Notes: generated by a model not told the origin, from the sequence alone. A DNA stretch of 64,000 nucleotides from Corallococcus sp. NCRR (GCF_026965535.1 NZ_CP114039.1:2914001-2978000), one strand, 5' to 3'. Positions 43,606 to 52,880 are shown, numbered from the stretch's first letter. Numbers and translations: made by a program.

Positions 43606-45147
43606 ATGAGCGCACAGGGCAAGCGGGTGGTGGTGGTGGGCGCGGGCGTCGGTGGACTGGCCGCGGCGGCGAGGCTCGCGCGGCAGGGCTTCGACGTCCA
43701 GGTCTTCGAGAAGACGCACGGCCCGGGAGGCCGGTGCAACCAGCTCCAGGTGGATGGGTTCACCTGGGACGTGGGCCCCACCATCGTGCTGATGCCGGAG
43801 GTGTTCGAGGAGACCTTCCGCGCGCTCGGCCGCCGCATCGAGGACTACCTCACGCTGGTGCGGTGCGACCCGAACTACCGGGTGCACTTCCGCGACGGCT
43901 CGGACATCACCTTCACGTCCGAGCTGTGCACCATGGGGCGCGAGCTGGAGCGCGTGGAGCCGGGCTGCTTCCAGCGCTACCTGGCCTTCATGGCGCAGGG
44001 CCGTGAGCAGTACCGCATCAGCCTGGACCACTTCGTGGGCCGCAACTTCAATGGCGTGAGCGACTACTTCTCCCCCGGGGTGCTGGCCAAGATTTTCAAG
44101 GCGCGCGCGCACCGCCGCATGTACGCGGACGTCAGCCGCTACTTCCAGGACGACCGGCTGCGCGCGGCGATGACGTTCCAGACCATGTACCTGGGCGTGT
44201 CTCCCTTCGAGTCGCCCGCGGTCTATGGCCTGCTGCCCTTCACGGAGCTGGGCGTGGGCATCTGGTTCCCGAAGGGCGGCCTGTATGCCATTCCGCTCGC
44301 GCTGGAGCGGCTGGCGCGCGAGGAGGGCGTGACGCTGCACTACGGCCAGGCCGTGGAGCGCATCCTCACCGAGAGCGGGCGCACCACGGGCGTGCGGCTC
44401 GCGGGCGGCGAGGTGGTGGCCGCGGACGCCGTCCTGTGCAACGCGGACCTGCCGTACGCGTACGAGAAGCTGTTGGATCCGAAGGACGCGCCGTTCAAGC
44501 GCGGGGAGAAGCTCCGCTTCACCTCCAGCGGCTACATGCTCTACCTGGGCATGAAGAAGAAGGTGCCGGGCCTGCTGCATCACAACGTGATGTTCGGCCG
44601 GGACTACGCGGGCTCGTTCGAAGACATCTTCCAGCGCCTCCGCGTGCCGGAGGACCCCAGCTTCTACATCAACGTGCCCACGCGCACGGACCCGTCGCTG
44701 GCGCCGGAGGGGAAGGACTCGCTCTACGTGCTGGTGCCGGTGCCGCACCAGAACCCGGGGATCGACTGGACGGTGGAGGGCCCCAAGGTGCGCGCGAAGG
44801 TGTTCCAGCGCATGGCGGAGCTGGGCTACCCGGACCTGGAGCAGGACGTGGAGGTGGAGCGCGTCTTCACCCCGGATGATTGGGCTGGCACGTACAACCT
44901 GGCGCGTGGGAGCGCGTTCGGGCTGGCGCAGAACTTCTTCCAGATTGGCCCTTTTCGTCCGGCCAACGTGGACCCCCGCGTGAAGAACCTCTTCTTCGTG
45001 GGGGCTTCCACGCAGCCGGGCACGGGCCTGCCCACGGTGCTCATCTCCGCGCGGCTCGTCACCGAGCGGCTGACGGAGTGGGCCCACAAGCAGGGCGTGG
45101 CGCTGTCGCCTCGCGCGGGCGCTCCGACGGTGGAGGTGGCGGCATGA
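43606..45147 (+). CDS. crtIa: Phytoene desaturase CrtIa
   Basis: 513 residues from ATG 43606. VVVVGAGVGGLAAAARL at about 6-22 binds FAD, and GGRCNQLQVDGFTWDVGPTIVL matches CrtI-type desaturases. The C-terminal NLFFVGASTQPGTGLPTVLISARL is the family signature. In M. xanthus the second carB-operon gene, crtIa, encodes an enzyme that isomerises and dehydrogenates phytoene to phytofluene and zeta-carotene and needs unlinked crtIb to reach lycopene. No crtIb is in this window. Its stop overlaps the crtB start (ATGA at 45144). Confidence 0.9.
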   Translation: MSAQGKRVVVVGAGVGGLAAAARLARQGFDVQVFEKTHGPGGRCNQLQVDGFTWDVGPTIVLMPEVFEETFRALGRRIEDYLTLVRCDPNYRVHFRDGSDITFTSELCTMGRELERVEPGCFQRYLAFMAQGREQYRISLDHFVGRNFNGVSDYFSPGVLAKIFKARAHRRMYADVSRYFQDDRLRAAMTFQTMYLGVSPFESPAVYGLLPFTELGVGIWFPKGGLYAIPLALERLAREEGVTLHYGQAVERILTESGRTTGVRLAGGEVVAADAVLCNADLPYAYEKLLDPKDAPFKRGEKLRFTSSGYMLYLGMKKKVPGLLHHNVMFGRDYAGSFEDIFQRLRVPEDPSFYINVPTRTDPSLAPEGKDSLYVLVPVPHQNPGIDWTVEGPKVRAKVFQRMAELGYPDLEQDVEVERVFTPDDWAGTYNLARGSAFGLAQNFFQIGPFRPANVDPRVKNLFFVGASTQPGTGLPTVLISARLVTERLTEWAHKQGVALSPRAGAPTVEVAA

Positions 45148-46178
45148 GCGCCATGGCCTCTCCCGCGCTCATCGCGCAAGGCTACCGGCGCGCGCGGGTC
45201 GTCACGCGCCACCACGCCAAGAGCTTCTTCTTCGCGTCGTACCTCCTCTTCGGACAGCGGCGGAAGGCGGCCTTCGCGCTGTATGCCTTCTGCCGGCGGC
45301 TGGATGACCTGGTGGACGCGGGCGAGAGCGCGCTGCCGGGCGAGGCGCCCATGGCCCTGGCGATGCGCCTGGCCCGGGCTCGTGAGCGCGTGGCGGAGGT
45401 GTACCTGCCGCTGCCGGAGCTGGCCTCGAAGGAGCTGGGACCGCCGTCCGCGCGGCAGCCCTCCGCGGACGCGCCGTCGCCGTGGGACGCGAGCGAGTTC
45501 GCGGCGCTGCGCCACACCATCCACCACTACCGGATTCCGGAGCAGCCCTTCCAGGACCTCATCTCCGGCATGGAGATGGACCTGACGAAGGTGCGCTACG
45601 ACACGTGGGAGGAGCTGGACCTGTACTGCTACCGCGTCGCGGGCGTGGTCGGGTTGATGCTGACGCCGGTGCTGGGCTGCGAGGACACTCGCGCGGTGGA
45701 GCCGGCGGCGGACCTGGGCCGCGCGATGCAGCTCACCAACATCCTGCGCGACGTGCGCGAGGACCTGGAGCGCGGACGGGTGTATCTGCCCTCCGAGGAG
45801 CTGCGCGCCTTCGGCATCAGCGAGGACGACCTGCGCGCGGGCCGCGTGGACGCGAAGTGGCGCGACTTCATGCGCTTTCAAATCCAGCGCGCGCGGGCGT
45901 ACTACGCGCGGGCGGCGGCGGGCGTGCACTACCTCACCGGCTTTGGCAGCCAGCGCATGGTGCGGCTGATGGGCGCCATCTACGGCGACATCCTGCGCGA
46001 CATCGAGGCGCGGGATTACGACGTGTTCAGCGGCCGGGCCCACACGACGACGGGGCGCAAGCTGAAGCTGACGGCGACCGTGTTCCTGCGTCCCCGGGCC
46101 GCGCTGCCGGACGCGCCCCTGGCCCTGCCGTCCGCGCCGGTGCCGCTGTTGCCCACGGGCACGGGAGGCTCGCGATGA
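45144..46178 (+). CDS. crtB: Phytoene synthase
   Basis: 344 residues from ATG 45144 (a second Met at 45153 is possible). It joins two geranylgeranyl diphosphates head to head to give 15-cis-phytoene. HAKSFFFASYLLF, RRLDDLVDAGE (first Asp-rich motif near 48-55) and NILRDVREDLERGRVYLP (second Asp-rich motif) are diagnostic of squalene/phytoene synthases. The Ala/Pro-rich C-terminal extension is not part of the catalytic fold. It overlaps crtIa and crtD by 4 bases each. Confidence 0.93.
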   Translation: MSAMASPALIAQGYRRARVVTRHHAKSFFFASYLLFGQRRKAAFALYAFCRRLDDLVDAGESALPGEAPMALAMRLARARERVAEVYLPLPELASKELGPPSARQPSADAPSPWDASEFAALRHTIHHYRIPEQPFQDLISGMEMDLTKVRYDTWEELDLYCYRVAGVVGLMLTPVLGCEDTRAVEPAADLGRAMQLTNILRDVREDLERGRVYLPSEELRAFGISEDDLRAGRVDAKWRDFMRFQIQRARAYYARAAAGVHYLTGFGSQRMVRLMGAIYGDILRDIEARDYDVFSGRAHTTTGRKLKLTATVFLRPRAALPDAPLALPSAPVPLLPTGTGGSR

Positions 46179-47626
46179 AGGCCTCGCGCGTGGCGGTGAT
46201 TGGCGGCGGCATCGGTGGGCTGACGGCCGCGGGCCTCCTGGCGAAGGAGGGCCATGCGGTGACGCTGTTCGAGGGCAGCCCGTCCCTGGGCGGCAAGGCG
46301 CAGGCGGTGACGGTGGAGGGGCTCACGCTGGACACGGGCCCCACGCTGCTCACGTTGCCCGCGCTGGTGCGCGGCACCTTCGAGCAGCTGGGCGCGGTGG
46401 ACCTGCTGCCCCCGTTCACGGAGCTGGAGCCGCAGTGCACCTACCACTTCACGGACGGGTGCGGCTTCACGGCGTACAAGGACCTGGAGCGCATGGCGGA
46501 GAGCGCCGCGGAGCTGCGGCCCGTGGAGCGCAAGGGCGTGCACTCCTTCTACGCGGAGGCCGCGGCCATCTGGCGCGCGGCGGGCGAGCCCTACCTGGAG
46601 GCCCCCTTCGAGGGCATGGCCGGCTTCATGGCGCGCGTGGCCCGCCGGGGCATCGGCGCGATGCTGGCGGGGATGAAGCTGGACACGCTTCACGCGCTGG
46701 CGGCGAAGCACTTCCAGACGCACCACCTGCGCCAGTACGTGGGGCGCTTCGCCACCTACGCGGGCGGGTCGCCGTATGACTCCAGCGCGGCGTTCGCGCT
46801 CATCCCGCACATCGAGCATGCGTATGGCGTGCACCACGTGCGCGGCGGCATCGGCGCGCTGGTGGAGGCGCTGGGGCAGGCGGTGCGGCGGCTGGGCGTG
46901 ACGGTGCACCTGGACACGCGCGCGCGCTTCGAGCGCATCACCGAGGGCTACCGCGTGGAGCCGGTCGCGGAGGTGTTCGACAGCGTGGTGGTGAACGCGG
47001 ATCCGCTGGCGTCGCTGCGCCGGGAGTCGGAGCCGCTGTCGCTGTCCGGCTTCGTGCTGCTCCTGGAGGTGGAGGGGCGCACGGCGGTGCCGCACCACGC
47101 GGTGATGTTCGGCGGGGACTACCGCAAGGAGTTCGACGAGCTCTTCGCGGGCCAGCTCGCCACGGACCCCACGGTGTATGTCTGCAACCCGTCCGCCACG
47201 GATTCGAGCATGGCGCCGCCGGGCCGCACGGGCTTGTTCGTGATGGTGAACGCGCCGGCCATGCCGCTGGAGGAGGGCAGGGCGGAGCAGGCCCGGCGTG
47301 ATTGGGAAGCCAGCGCGGAGCGCGTGCGCGAGCAGATGTTCGAGAAGCTCGTGCGGCACTACCCGGCGTTGAAGGGGCGCGTGCGCGTGGTGGGGCAGCG
47401 CTCGCCGGTGGACCTGGCGGCGCGCGGGGCTCCGGGCGGTTCCATCTACGGCTTCCTGCCGCATGGCCGCTTCGGTCCGTTCCGCAGGCCGCGCATCCGG
47501 GGCGGCACGCCGGGGCTGTTCTTCGCGGGCGGTGGCACGCATCCGGGCGGCGGGGTTCCGCTGGTGATGCTGTCGGGCCGGTTCGCGGCCCAGATGGCGT
47601 CCGCGCACCTGCGGGAGGTCGCATGA
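46175..47626 (+). CDS. crtD: CrtD-type carotenoid desaturase
   Basis: 483 residues from ATG 46175. VAVIGGGIGGLTAAGLL binds FAD, SPSLGGKAQAV and TGPTLLTLPAL follow as in the CrtI/CrtD family, and the C-terminal GLFFAGGGTHPGGGVPLVMLSGR is the usual FAD-end signature with the GGGTHPGGG variant typical of CrtD. Fourth in the operon, before crtC, as in M. xanthus, where it desaturates the C-3,4 position of hydroxylated carotenoids. The exact substrate is inferred. It overlaps neighbours by 4 bases on both sides. Confidence 0.87.
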   Translation: MKASRVAVIGGGIGGLTAAGLLAKEGHAVTLFEGSPSLGGKAQAVTVEGLTLDTGPTLLTLPALVRGTFEQLGAVDLLPPFTELEPQCTYHFTDGCGFTAYKDLERMAESAAELRPVERKGVHSFYAEAAAIWRAAGEPYLEAPFEGMAGFMARVARRGIGAMLAGMKLDTLHALAAKHFQTHHLRQYVGRFATYAGGSPYDSSAAFALIPHIEHAYGVHHVRGGIGALVEALGQAVRRLGVTVHLDTRARFERITEGYRVEPVAEVFDSVVVNADPLASLRRESEPLSLSGFVLLLEVEGRTAVPHHAVMFGGDYRKEFDELFAGQLATDPTVYVCNPSATDSSMAPPGRTGLFVMVNAPAMPLEEGRAEQARRDWEASAERVREQMFEKLVRHYPALKGRVRVVGQRSPVDLAARGAPGGSIYGFLPHGRFGPFRRPRIRGGTPGLFFAGGGTHPGGGVPLVMLSGRFAAQMASAHLREVA

Positions 47627-48582
47627 AGTCCGTCCTCGCGCAGAACCTCCTGTCCGGCGCGGCGGAGTCGTGCGCGCTGCCCGCGCTGCCGGACATGGCG
47701 GGGGCGTACCGCTGGTTCTACGCGGACGTGACCGCCGGGCCGTACAGCGCGGTGTGCATCTTCATGCTGGGGTCGTTGTTCTCCCCGCGTTACTCCGTCG
47801 CTGCGCGGCGGGGAGGACATCCGCTGGCGTACAGCGCGGTGAACTTCGCGCTCTACCACCAGGGTGTGCGCAAGTTGTGGGTGCTGAGCGAGTACCCGCG
47901 CGTGGAGTTGCAGGGGCCGGGACGGCTGCGCATCGGCCGCTCCACGTTGACGCACGCGGTGGATGGCACGGTGCGCATGGACGTGGATGACGGGACGGCG
48001 CCGTGGGGCCGCCCGGTGCGCGCCAGCCTGACGTTGCGTCCGCTGACCGGGCGGGGCCCGGAGGTGCAGCTCATGCCGGGCCTGCCGCATTACTGGCAGC
48101 CCCTGGCGCCCCGGGCGGAGGCCCGGCTGGAGGTGTCCACGCTGGGCGTGAGCGCGGAGGGCATGGGCTACCACGACACGAACCACGGCCAGGAGCTGCT
48201 GGGCGCGCGGCTGTCCGGCTGGCACTGGGCGCGCACGCACCACGCGAACCACACGGTGGTGGACTACCACCTGCCGGACGGCGTGGCGCCGGTGCGCATG
48301 GTGGCGGGGGCGAATGGCGTGGTGTGCGAGCGCGGCCCGAACCCCGAGGCGCGTCCCACGAGCCTGACGGGCTGGGGGCTGCGCGTCCCCGCGAAGATGC
48401 ACACGGGCAACGAGGTGGTGGGCGCGCCGCGCCTGCTGGAGTCGTCGCCCTTCTACGCGCGGCTGGAGTCGAGGCGGGACGCGCTGGACACGATGGGAGA
48501 GGTGGCGGACTTCCGCCGCTTCCATTCCCCGTTCATCCGCTGGATGGCGCATTTCCGCACGCGCCTGGGGAGGACGGCATGA
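47623..48582 (+). CDS. crtC: Carotenoid 1,2-hydratase CrtC
   Basis: 319 residues from ATG 47623. It adds water to the end of lycopene/neurosporene-type carotenoids, giving the 1-hydroxyl later decorated with sugar. Family stretches include GAYRWFYADV, GSLFSPRYS, YHDTNHGQEL and LSGWHWARTHHANHTVVDY (in part). His, Asp and Trp clusters in these stretches are conserved in the family. The order crtD-crtC and the 4-base overlaps match the M. xanthus carB operon. Confidence 0.9.
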   Translation: MKSVLAQNLLSGAAESCALPALPDMAGAYRWFYADVTAGPYSAVCIFMLGSLFSPRYSVAARRGGHPLAYSAVNFALYHQGVRKLWVLSEYPRVELQGPGRLRIGRSTLTHAVDGTVRMDVDDGTAPWGRPVRASLTLRPLTGRGPEVQLMPGLPHYWQPLAPRAEARLEVSTLGVSAEGMGYHDTNHGQELLGARLSGWHWARTHHANHTVVDYHLPDGVAPVRMVAGANGVVCERGPNPEARPTSLTGWGLRVPAKMHTGNEVVGAPRLLESSPFYARLESRRDALDTMGEVADFRRFHSPFIRWMAHFRTRLGRTA

Positions 48583-49697
48583 ACGCGCTCGGCTTCTTCA
48601 CGCTCGGGTGGACGGTGATGGCCGGTGGCTTCAGCGCGGTGGCGCTGGCGCGGCTGTATCGCCGTGCGCCCGTGACGGCCGGGGGCGCGCTGCCCTCCGT
48701 GCTGCTCCTGCGCCCCGTGGACGCGCCCACGCCGCTGGAGCTGGACAACCTGGAGCTCCCCATCGACTACGCGGGGCCGCTGGAGCAGGTGGTGCTGTCT
48801 CCGTACCGGCCGCGCCTGGCCGAGGGCGTGCGCTGGCTTCCGAGCGACCCCGTGTGTCCCAACCGCAAGGTGGGCCACCTGCTCTACGCGCTGGAGACGC
48901 TCGAGGTTCGCGGGCGGGTGGTGCTCGCGGTGGACGCGGACGTGGCGGTGACGGGCGCGCTGGTGGAGGGCCTCGCCGCTCCGCTCGTGGCCGGCGCCGC
49001 CTTGAGCACCGCTGCTCCCACGCCTGTTGGCGCGGTGGACGCGGCGGGCCGCGCGATGGCGGGGCTGCTTCGCTACACGCATCACAGCTTCCGCGCGCTG
49101 CACGCGATGAGCGCGGGCGCGCAGGCCGTTTGCGGCAAGGCGCTCGGGCTGTCACCGCGCGCGGCGGAGGAGCTGGCCGGACTGTCGGACCACATCGGCG
49201 AGGACCTGGAGCTGGCGAAGCGGCTTCACGCGCGGGGACTGGACGTGGCGCTGAGCCCCGCGCCCGCCTGGGTGCCTGTCGCCAACGGGACGTCCTGGCG
49301 CGTGCCGCTGGAGCGCTTCACGCGCTGGATGCAGGTGCTCGCGAGCCACCGGCCCGGCCTGTATCCCACCGTGCCGCTGCTCTTCACGCCCACCGTGCCG
49401 CTGCTGCTGCTCGCCGCGTGGCTCCATGAGGTCACCGTATGGCTCGCGGTGGCGGCGCTCGTCGCGGTGCGCACGTCGCTGTCGCTGCGCCTCGCGGCGC
49501 TGAGCCGCGTGCCCTCGGAGGCGGACCGGGGCCACGCGCTGACGGATTGGATCCAGGGAGAGCTCCTGCTGCTCGCGGCCTTCGTGGCCTCGCTGACGCG
49601 GCAGGGAAGGGTGACCTGGCGCGGCCATACCTACGCGCTGGAAGCTGGGGGACGCATGATTCGGGTGGCGCCGCGGTGGAGTGGAGGCCCGGGATGA
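48579..49697 (+). CDS. Membrane glycosyltransferase, probable carotenoid glucosylation
   Basis: 372 residues from ATG 48579. A family 2/21 (ceramide-glucosyltransferase-like) enzyme: an N-terminal helix, VLLLRPVDAP, VLAVDADVAVTG with the metal-binding Asp-Ala-Asp, and ERFTRWMQV matching the RXXRW motif. Two to three C-terminal membrane helices follow (FTPTVPLLLLAAWL). M. xanthus makes carotenoid glucoside esters (myxobacton type), and this operon's orf6 position suits the sugar-transfer step, though that role is inferred. It overlaps crtC and crtYc by 4 bases. Confidence 0.82.
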   Translation: MNALGFFTLGWTVMAGGFSAVALARLYRRAPVTAGGALPSVLLLRPVDAPTPLELDNLELPIDYAGPLEQVVLSPYRPRLAEGVRWLPSDPVCPNRKVGHLLYALETLEVRGRVVLAVDADVAVTGALVEGLAAPLVAGAALSTAAPTPVGAVDAAGRAMAGLLRYTHHSFRALHAMSAGAQAVCGKALGLSPRAAEELAGLSDHIGEDLELAKRLHARGLDVALSPAPAWVPVANGTSWRVPLERFTRWMQVLASHRPGLYPTVPLLFTPTVPLLLLAAWLHEVTVWLAVAALVAVRTSLSLRLAALSRVPSEADRGHALTDWIQGELLLLAAFVASLTRQGRVTWRGHTYALEAGGRMIRVAPRWSGGPG

Positions 49698-50077
49698 CCT
49701 ACGCGCGCTTCCTGGGGCTCTTCGTCGTCCTGCCCATCCTGTTCCTGCTCGTGCGCTACCGCCGCACGCTGTCGTGGCGGGGGCTCGCGCCCATGGGCCT
49801 GCTGCTCATCATCGTCTACGCGGCCACGTCGCCGTGGGACAACATGGCCGTGAAGTGGGGCCTGTGGGGCTTCGACCCGGAGCGCATCTGGGGCGTGAAG
49901 CTGGGCTACCTGCCGCTGGAGGAGTACCTCTTCTTCGGACTCCAGACGCTGCTCGTGGGCCTGTGGGCGCGCGACCGGCTGGAGCGCGTGCTGGCGAAGA
50001 AGCCACAGCCCGTGTCTCACGAGCAGAAGTCCGTCCGCGCGCAGCGGACCCTGGAGCCCTCCGAGGTGTCGCCATGA
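49694..50077 (+). CDS. crtYc: Lycopene cyclase subunit CrtYc
   Basis: 127 residues from ATG 49694. A small three-helix membrane protein with LGYLPLEEYLFF, whose PxEE motif is the catalytic signature of heterodimeric lycopene cyclases. WGFDPERIWG precedes it, as in CrtYc. It pairs with CrtYd to cyclise one end of the carotenoid chain. The C-terminal 30 residues are basic and soluble. It overlaps the neighbours by 4 bases. Confidence 0.9.
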   Translation: MTYARFLGLFVVLPILFLLVRYRRTLSWRGLAPMGLLLIIVYAATSPWDNMAVKWGLWGFDPERIWGVKLGYLPLEEYLFFGLQTLLVGLWARDRLERVLAKKPQPVSHEQKSVRAQRTLEPSEVSP

Positions 50078-50421
50078 TGGAGACGCGCTGGGCGTACCTC
50101 ATCCACCTGCTGGCCTGGACGCTGCCGGTGATTGCCATTCAACTGGCGGCGCTCGTGATGCACTACAAGGCCCGCTCGGGCGAGGTGCTGCGCGCGGTGC
50201 TGCCCCCGGCGCTCGTCATCGGCGTGTACCTGTCCATCGCGGACCACCTGGCCATCTCCACCGGCATCTGGAACTTCGGTGAGGGCCGCCACGTGGGTGT
50301 GTATATCGGCGCCGTGCCGCTGGAGGAGGTCCTCTTCTTCCTCATCACGAGCGTGCTGGTGTCGCTGGGGCTCGCGCTCTTCACGGCGCTCCTGCGGCTC
50401 CGGGAGGCTCGGGCGTCTTGA
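50074..50421 (+). CDS. crtYd: Lycopene cyclase subunit CrtYd
   Basis: 115 residues from ATG 50074 (a second ATG follows at once). Three membrane helices; GIWNFGEGRHVGVYIGAVPLEEVLFF contains the second PxEE motif of the heterodimeric cyclase. The partner is CrtYc, encoded just upstream with an ATGA overlap. Its TGA overlaps the TTG start of the next gene. Confidence 0.9.
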   Translation: MMETRWAYLIHLLAWTLPVIAIQLAALVMHYKARSGEVLRAVLPPALVIGVYLSIADHLAISTGIWNFGEGRHVGVYIGAVPLEEVLFFLITSVLVSLGLALFTALLRLREARAS

Positions 50422-51095
50422 TTCGCGCGGCCAAGGGTGGGCCCTTCGGGTGGGCGGTGGACCGGTACATCGGGTGGAAGGTCCGCTCGACGTTCCGGGG
50501 CCTGTGGGTGCGCGGCGAGCTGCCCGCCGACGGGGTGGGCCGGCTCGTCTACCTGAACCACTCCAACTGGTGGGACGGCTTCGTGCTGCACCAGCTCTGC
50601 CAGGTGGCGGGCTGGGACGGCTACTGCCTCATGGACGAGGAGAACCTGCGCCGCTACCCCTTCCACACGAAGATGGGCGCCTTCAGCATCCGCAGGCAGG
50701 ACGCGATGTCGTCCCTGTCCTCGCTGCGCTACGCGAAGGAATTGCTGCGCAAGCCGGGCGCCGCCGTGTGTGTCTTTCCGGAAGGGGAGCACCGGCCCTT
50801 CGGCGTCCACCCGCTGAAGCTGGAGCGCGGGGTGGAGCTGCTGGCCCGCGCGGCGAAGGCGGAGTGCGTGCCCATCGCCATCCGCTATGCCTTCTTCGAG
50901 CACGAGCGGCCGGACGTGCTGCTGGAGGTGGGCGAGGTCCACGAGGCCGGGCCGCTCGCGCGCTTCCAGAGCGGGCTGGAGGCGGTGGTGCGGCGGGTGT
51001 CCGGGGCCACGAGCCTGGAGGGCTTCACCCAGAAGGTGTCCGGAGCGAAGGGCGTGGCGGAGCGCTGGGACCGCGCGCGAGGCCTGGGGCCATGA
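50418..51095 (+). CDS. Lysophospholipid-acyltransferase-like protein, probable carotenoid acylation
   Basis: 225 residues from TTG 50418, chosen because TTGA overlaps the crtYd stop (50419-50421). NHSNWWDGF is the NHxxxxD acyltransferase motif, and CVFPEGEHRPFG is the FPEG motif of the PlsC family. It has no clear membrane helix. As orf9 of the carB-type operon it is well placed to esterify the carotenoid glucoside with a fatty acid, giving the glycoside esters of myxobacteria; this role is inferred. Its last 40 or so bases reappear in the rearranged copy at 53733. Confidence 0.85.
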   Translation: MIRAAKGGPFGWAVDRYIGWKVRSTFRGLWVRGELPADGVGRLVYLNHSNWWDGFVLHQLCQVAGWDGYCLMDEENLRRYPFHTKMGAFSIRRQDAMSSLSSLRYAKELLRKPGAAVCVFPEGEHRPFGVHPLKLERGVELLARAAKAECVPIAIRYAFFEHERPDVLLEVGEVHEAGPLARFQSGLEAVVRRVSGATSLEGFTQKVSGAKGVAERWDRARGLGP

Positions 51096-51952
51096 GCCTG
51101 CGCATCCGCACCATCGCCCGGCTCACGGGCATCCGGGAGGCCACCCTGCGCGCCTGGGAACGCCGCCATGGCTTCCCGCGCCCGGAGCGCAGTGAGAACA
51201 ACTACCGCGTCTATTCACGCGACGAGGTGGAGGCCGTCCGCCGGGTGGCGAAGCTGATGGAGGAGGGCCTCTCGGTGAGCGAGGCCATCGCCCAGGTGCG
51301 AGACGAGCCCCGGACGGACGTCCCGCCGGAGGCGCGGCACCTGGAGCGCTTCTGGGCGGCGGTGATGGTGCTGGACTCGGAGGGCGCGGACGCGGCGCTG
51401 TCCGCGGCCCAGGTGGGGCTGGACGCGGCCACGTATTGCGACACGGTCCTCCTCCCGCTGCTGCGCGAGATGGCCAGTCGCCTGGACGTGGCGCGTGAGC
51501 ACATGGCGTCCGCGCTGGTGCGGCAGCGGCTGCGCATGTTGCTGGCGGGGATGGAGCGCGTGGGCGACGGGCCCCGGGGGCTCCTGGCCTGTCCGGCGAA
51601 AGACCACCACGAGGGGGGGCTGCTCGCGCTGGGCGTGCACCTGAAGGCGCGGGGCTGGCGGGTGACGCTGCTGGGCGCGGACACGCCCTCGGAGGCGTTG
51701 CAGGGGGCATGCACGCAGGTGCGCCCGGACCTGGTGGCGCTGTCGTTCATCCGCCGCCGGGATGCGGACGACTTCGTCGCGGTGTTGTCCGAAGCGATGC
51801 ATGCGTGCGCGCCCGCTCCCGTGGTGGTAGGCGGGCCCGGCGCGCGTGAGCACTTGAAGACGCTGTTCACCCTGGGCGCGCAATACGCCGAGTCCGCGGA
51901 GGAGCTCATCGCCGTCTGGCATCAGGCGCGAAACGCGCAGAACCGACCGTGA
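51092..51952 (+). CDS. carA: CarA, MerR-type repressor of the carotenoid operon
   Basis: 286 residues from ATG 51092. The MerR DNA-binding domain spans 1-75 (IARLTGIREATLRAWERRHG). The middle and C-terminal domain is cobalamin-binding-like: D171-H-H173-E-G-G176 fits the cobalt-ligating DxHxxG motif. The light-sensing Trp found in CarH is Glu126 here, while Glu136-His137 remain. In M. xanthus CarA represses carB in the dark, is relieved by the antirepressor CarS, and acts without needing vitamin B12, fitting the missing Trp. Followed by carH after 12 bases. Confidence 0.93.
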   Translation: MSLRIRTIARLTGIREATLRAWERRHGFPRPERSENNYRVYSRDEVEAVRRVAKLMEEGLSVSEAIAQVRDEPRTDVPPEARHLERFWAAVMVLDSEGADAALSAAQVGLDAATYCDTVLLPLLREMASRLDVAREHMASALVRQRLRMLLAGMERVGDGPRGLLACPAKDHHEGGLLALGVHLKARGWRVTLLGADTPSEALQGACTQVRPDLVALSFIRRRDADDFVAVLSEAMHACAPAPVVVGGPGAREHLKTLFTLGAQYAESAEELIAVWHQARNAQNRP

Positions 51953-51964
51953 AGCACGCACACC

Positions 51965-52867
51965 ATGGCTGAGCGCACCTATCGCATCCACATCGCCGCG
52001 GAGCTGTCAGGGGTCCGCGTGGAGCTCATCCGCGCCTGGGAGCGCCGCTACGGGGTGCTCGAGCCGGAGCGCACGCCCTCGGGCTACCGCGTCTACACCG
52101 ACCGGGACGTGGCCCTGCTCAAGCGGCTCAAGGCGCTGACGGACGAAGGGGTGTCCATCAGCGAGGCAGCGAAGCTGGTGCCCCAGCTGCGCGCGGAGCT
52201 GGACGCGGCGCCGTCCCCGTCCGCCGAGGGCGCCGATGCGCGGACCGGGGCGCAGCCGGAGTCGTGGCGCGCGGCGGTGATGGCCGCGGCCGAGGCGTAT
52301 GATCAGCCCCGCGTCGTCCGCGTCCTGGACGAGGTGCTGGCGGCGCTGCCGCCCCTGAAGGCCTTCGAGGACGTGCTGGTGCCGGTGCAGCGCGAGGTGG
52401 GCGAGCGCTGGCACGCGGGGACGTTGACGGTGGCGCAGGAGCACCTGGTGACGCAGGTGGTGCGCGAGCGGCTGGTGAGCCTGCTGCACGGCGCCCCCCG
52501 GGGAGGACGCAAGCACGCGGTGCTGGCGTGCTTCCCGGAGGAGGAGCACGAGATTGGCCTGCTGGGAGTGGCGCTGAGGCTGCGCCACGCGGGCGTGCGG
52601 GTGACGCTGCTGGGGCAGCGCGTGCCGGCGGAGGGGCTGGGCGAGACGGTGGCCCGCGCAAAGCCAGACGTGGTGGGTCTGTCGGCGGTGACGAACCGGG
52701 GCGCCACGGTGTTCGAGGACGTCCTCGAACGCATCATGGATGCGCTGCCCAAGGGCCTGCCCCTCTGGGTGGGAGGCCCCGCCGCCCAGGCGCACGCGGA
52801 CATCTGCGAACGCCTGGGCGTGAGGCTCTTCAGTCACGAGGACGACTGGACGCGGATGGTGGGCTGA
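51965..52867 (+). CDS. carH: CarH, B12-dependent photoreceptor repressor
   Basis: 300 residues from ATG 51965. An N-terminal MerR domain (1-70) and a four-helix plus Rossmann B12-binding module. Trp149 and Glu159-His160 form the Wx9EH capping motif, and E193-E-H195-E-I-G198 the cobalt-ligand motif, so every residue known to be needed for adenosylcobalamin light sensing is present. CarH tetramers hold the operator in the dark; light breaks the Co-C bond, the tetramer falls apart and carotenoid genes turn on. Last gene of the operon. Confidence 0.95.
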   Translation: MAERTYRIHIAAELSGVRVELIRAWERRYGVLEPERTPSGYRVYTDRDVALLKRLKALTDEGVSISEAAKLVPQLRAELDAAPSPSAEGADARTGAQPESWRAAVMAAAEAYDQPRVVRVLDEVLAALPPLKAFEDVLVPVQREVGERWHAGTLTVAQEHLVTQVVRERLVSLLHGAPRGGRKHAVLACFPEEEHEIGLLGVALRLRHAGVRVTLLGQRVPAEGLGETVARAKPDVVGLSAVTNRGATVFEDVLERIMDALPKGLPLWVGGPAAQAHADICERLGVRLFSHEDDWTRMVG

Positions 52868-52880
52868 GTTTCCGCGTGCG

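Noticed and set aside
50960-51095. A B12 riboswitch before carA or carH
   Set aside because: The genes overlap or are 12 bases apart, leaving no room, and no B12-box was seen.
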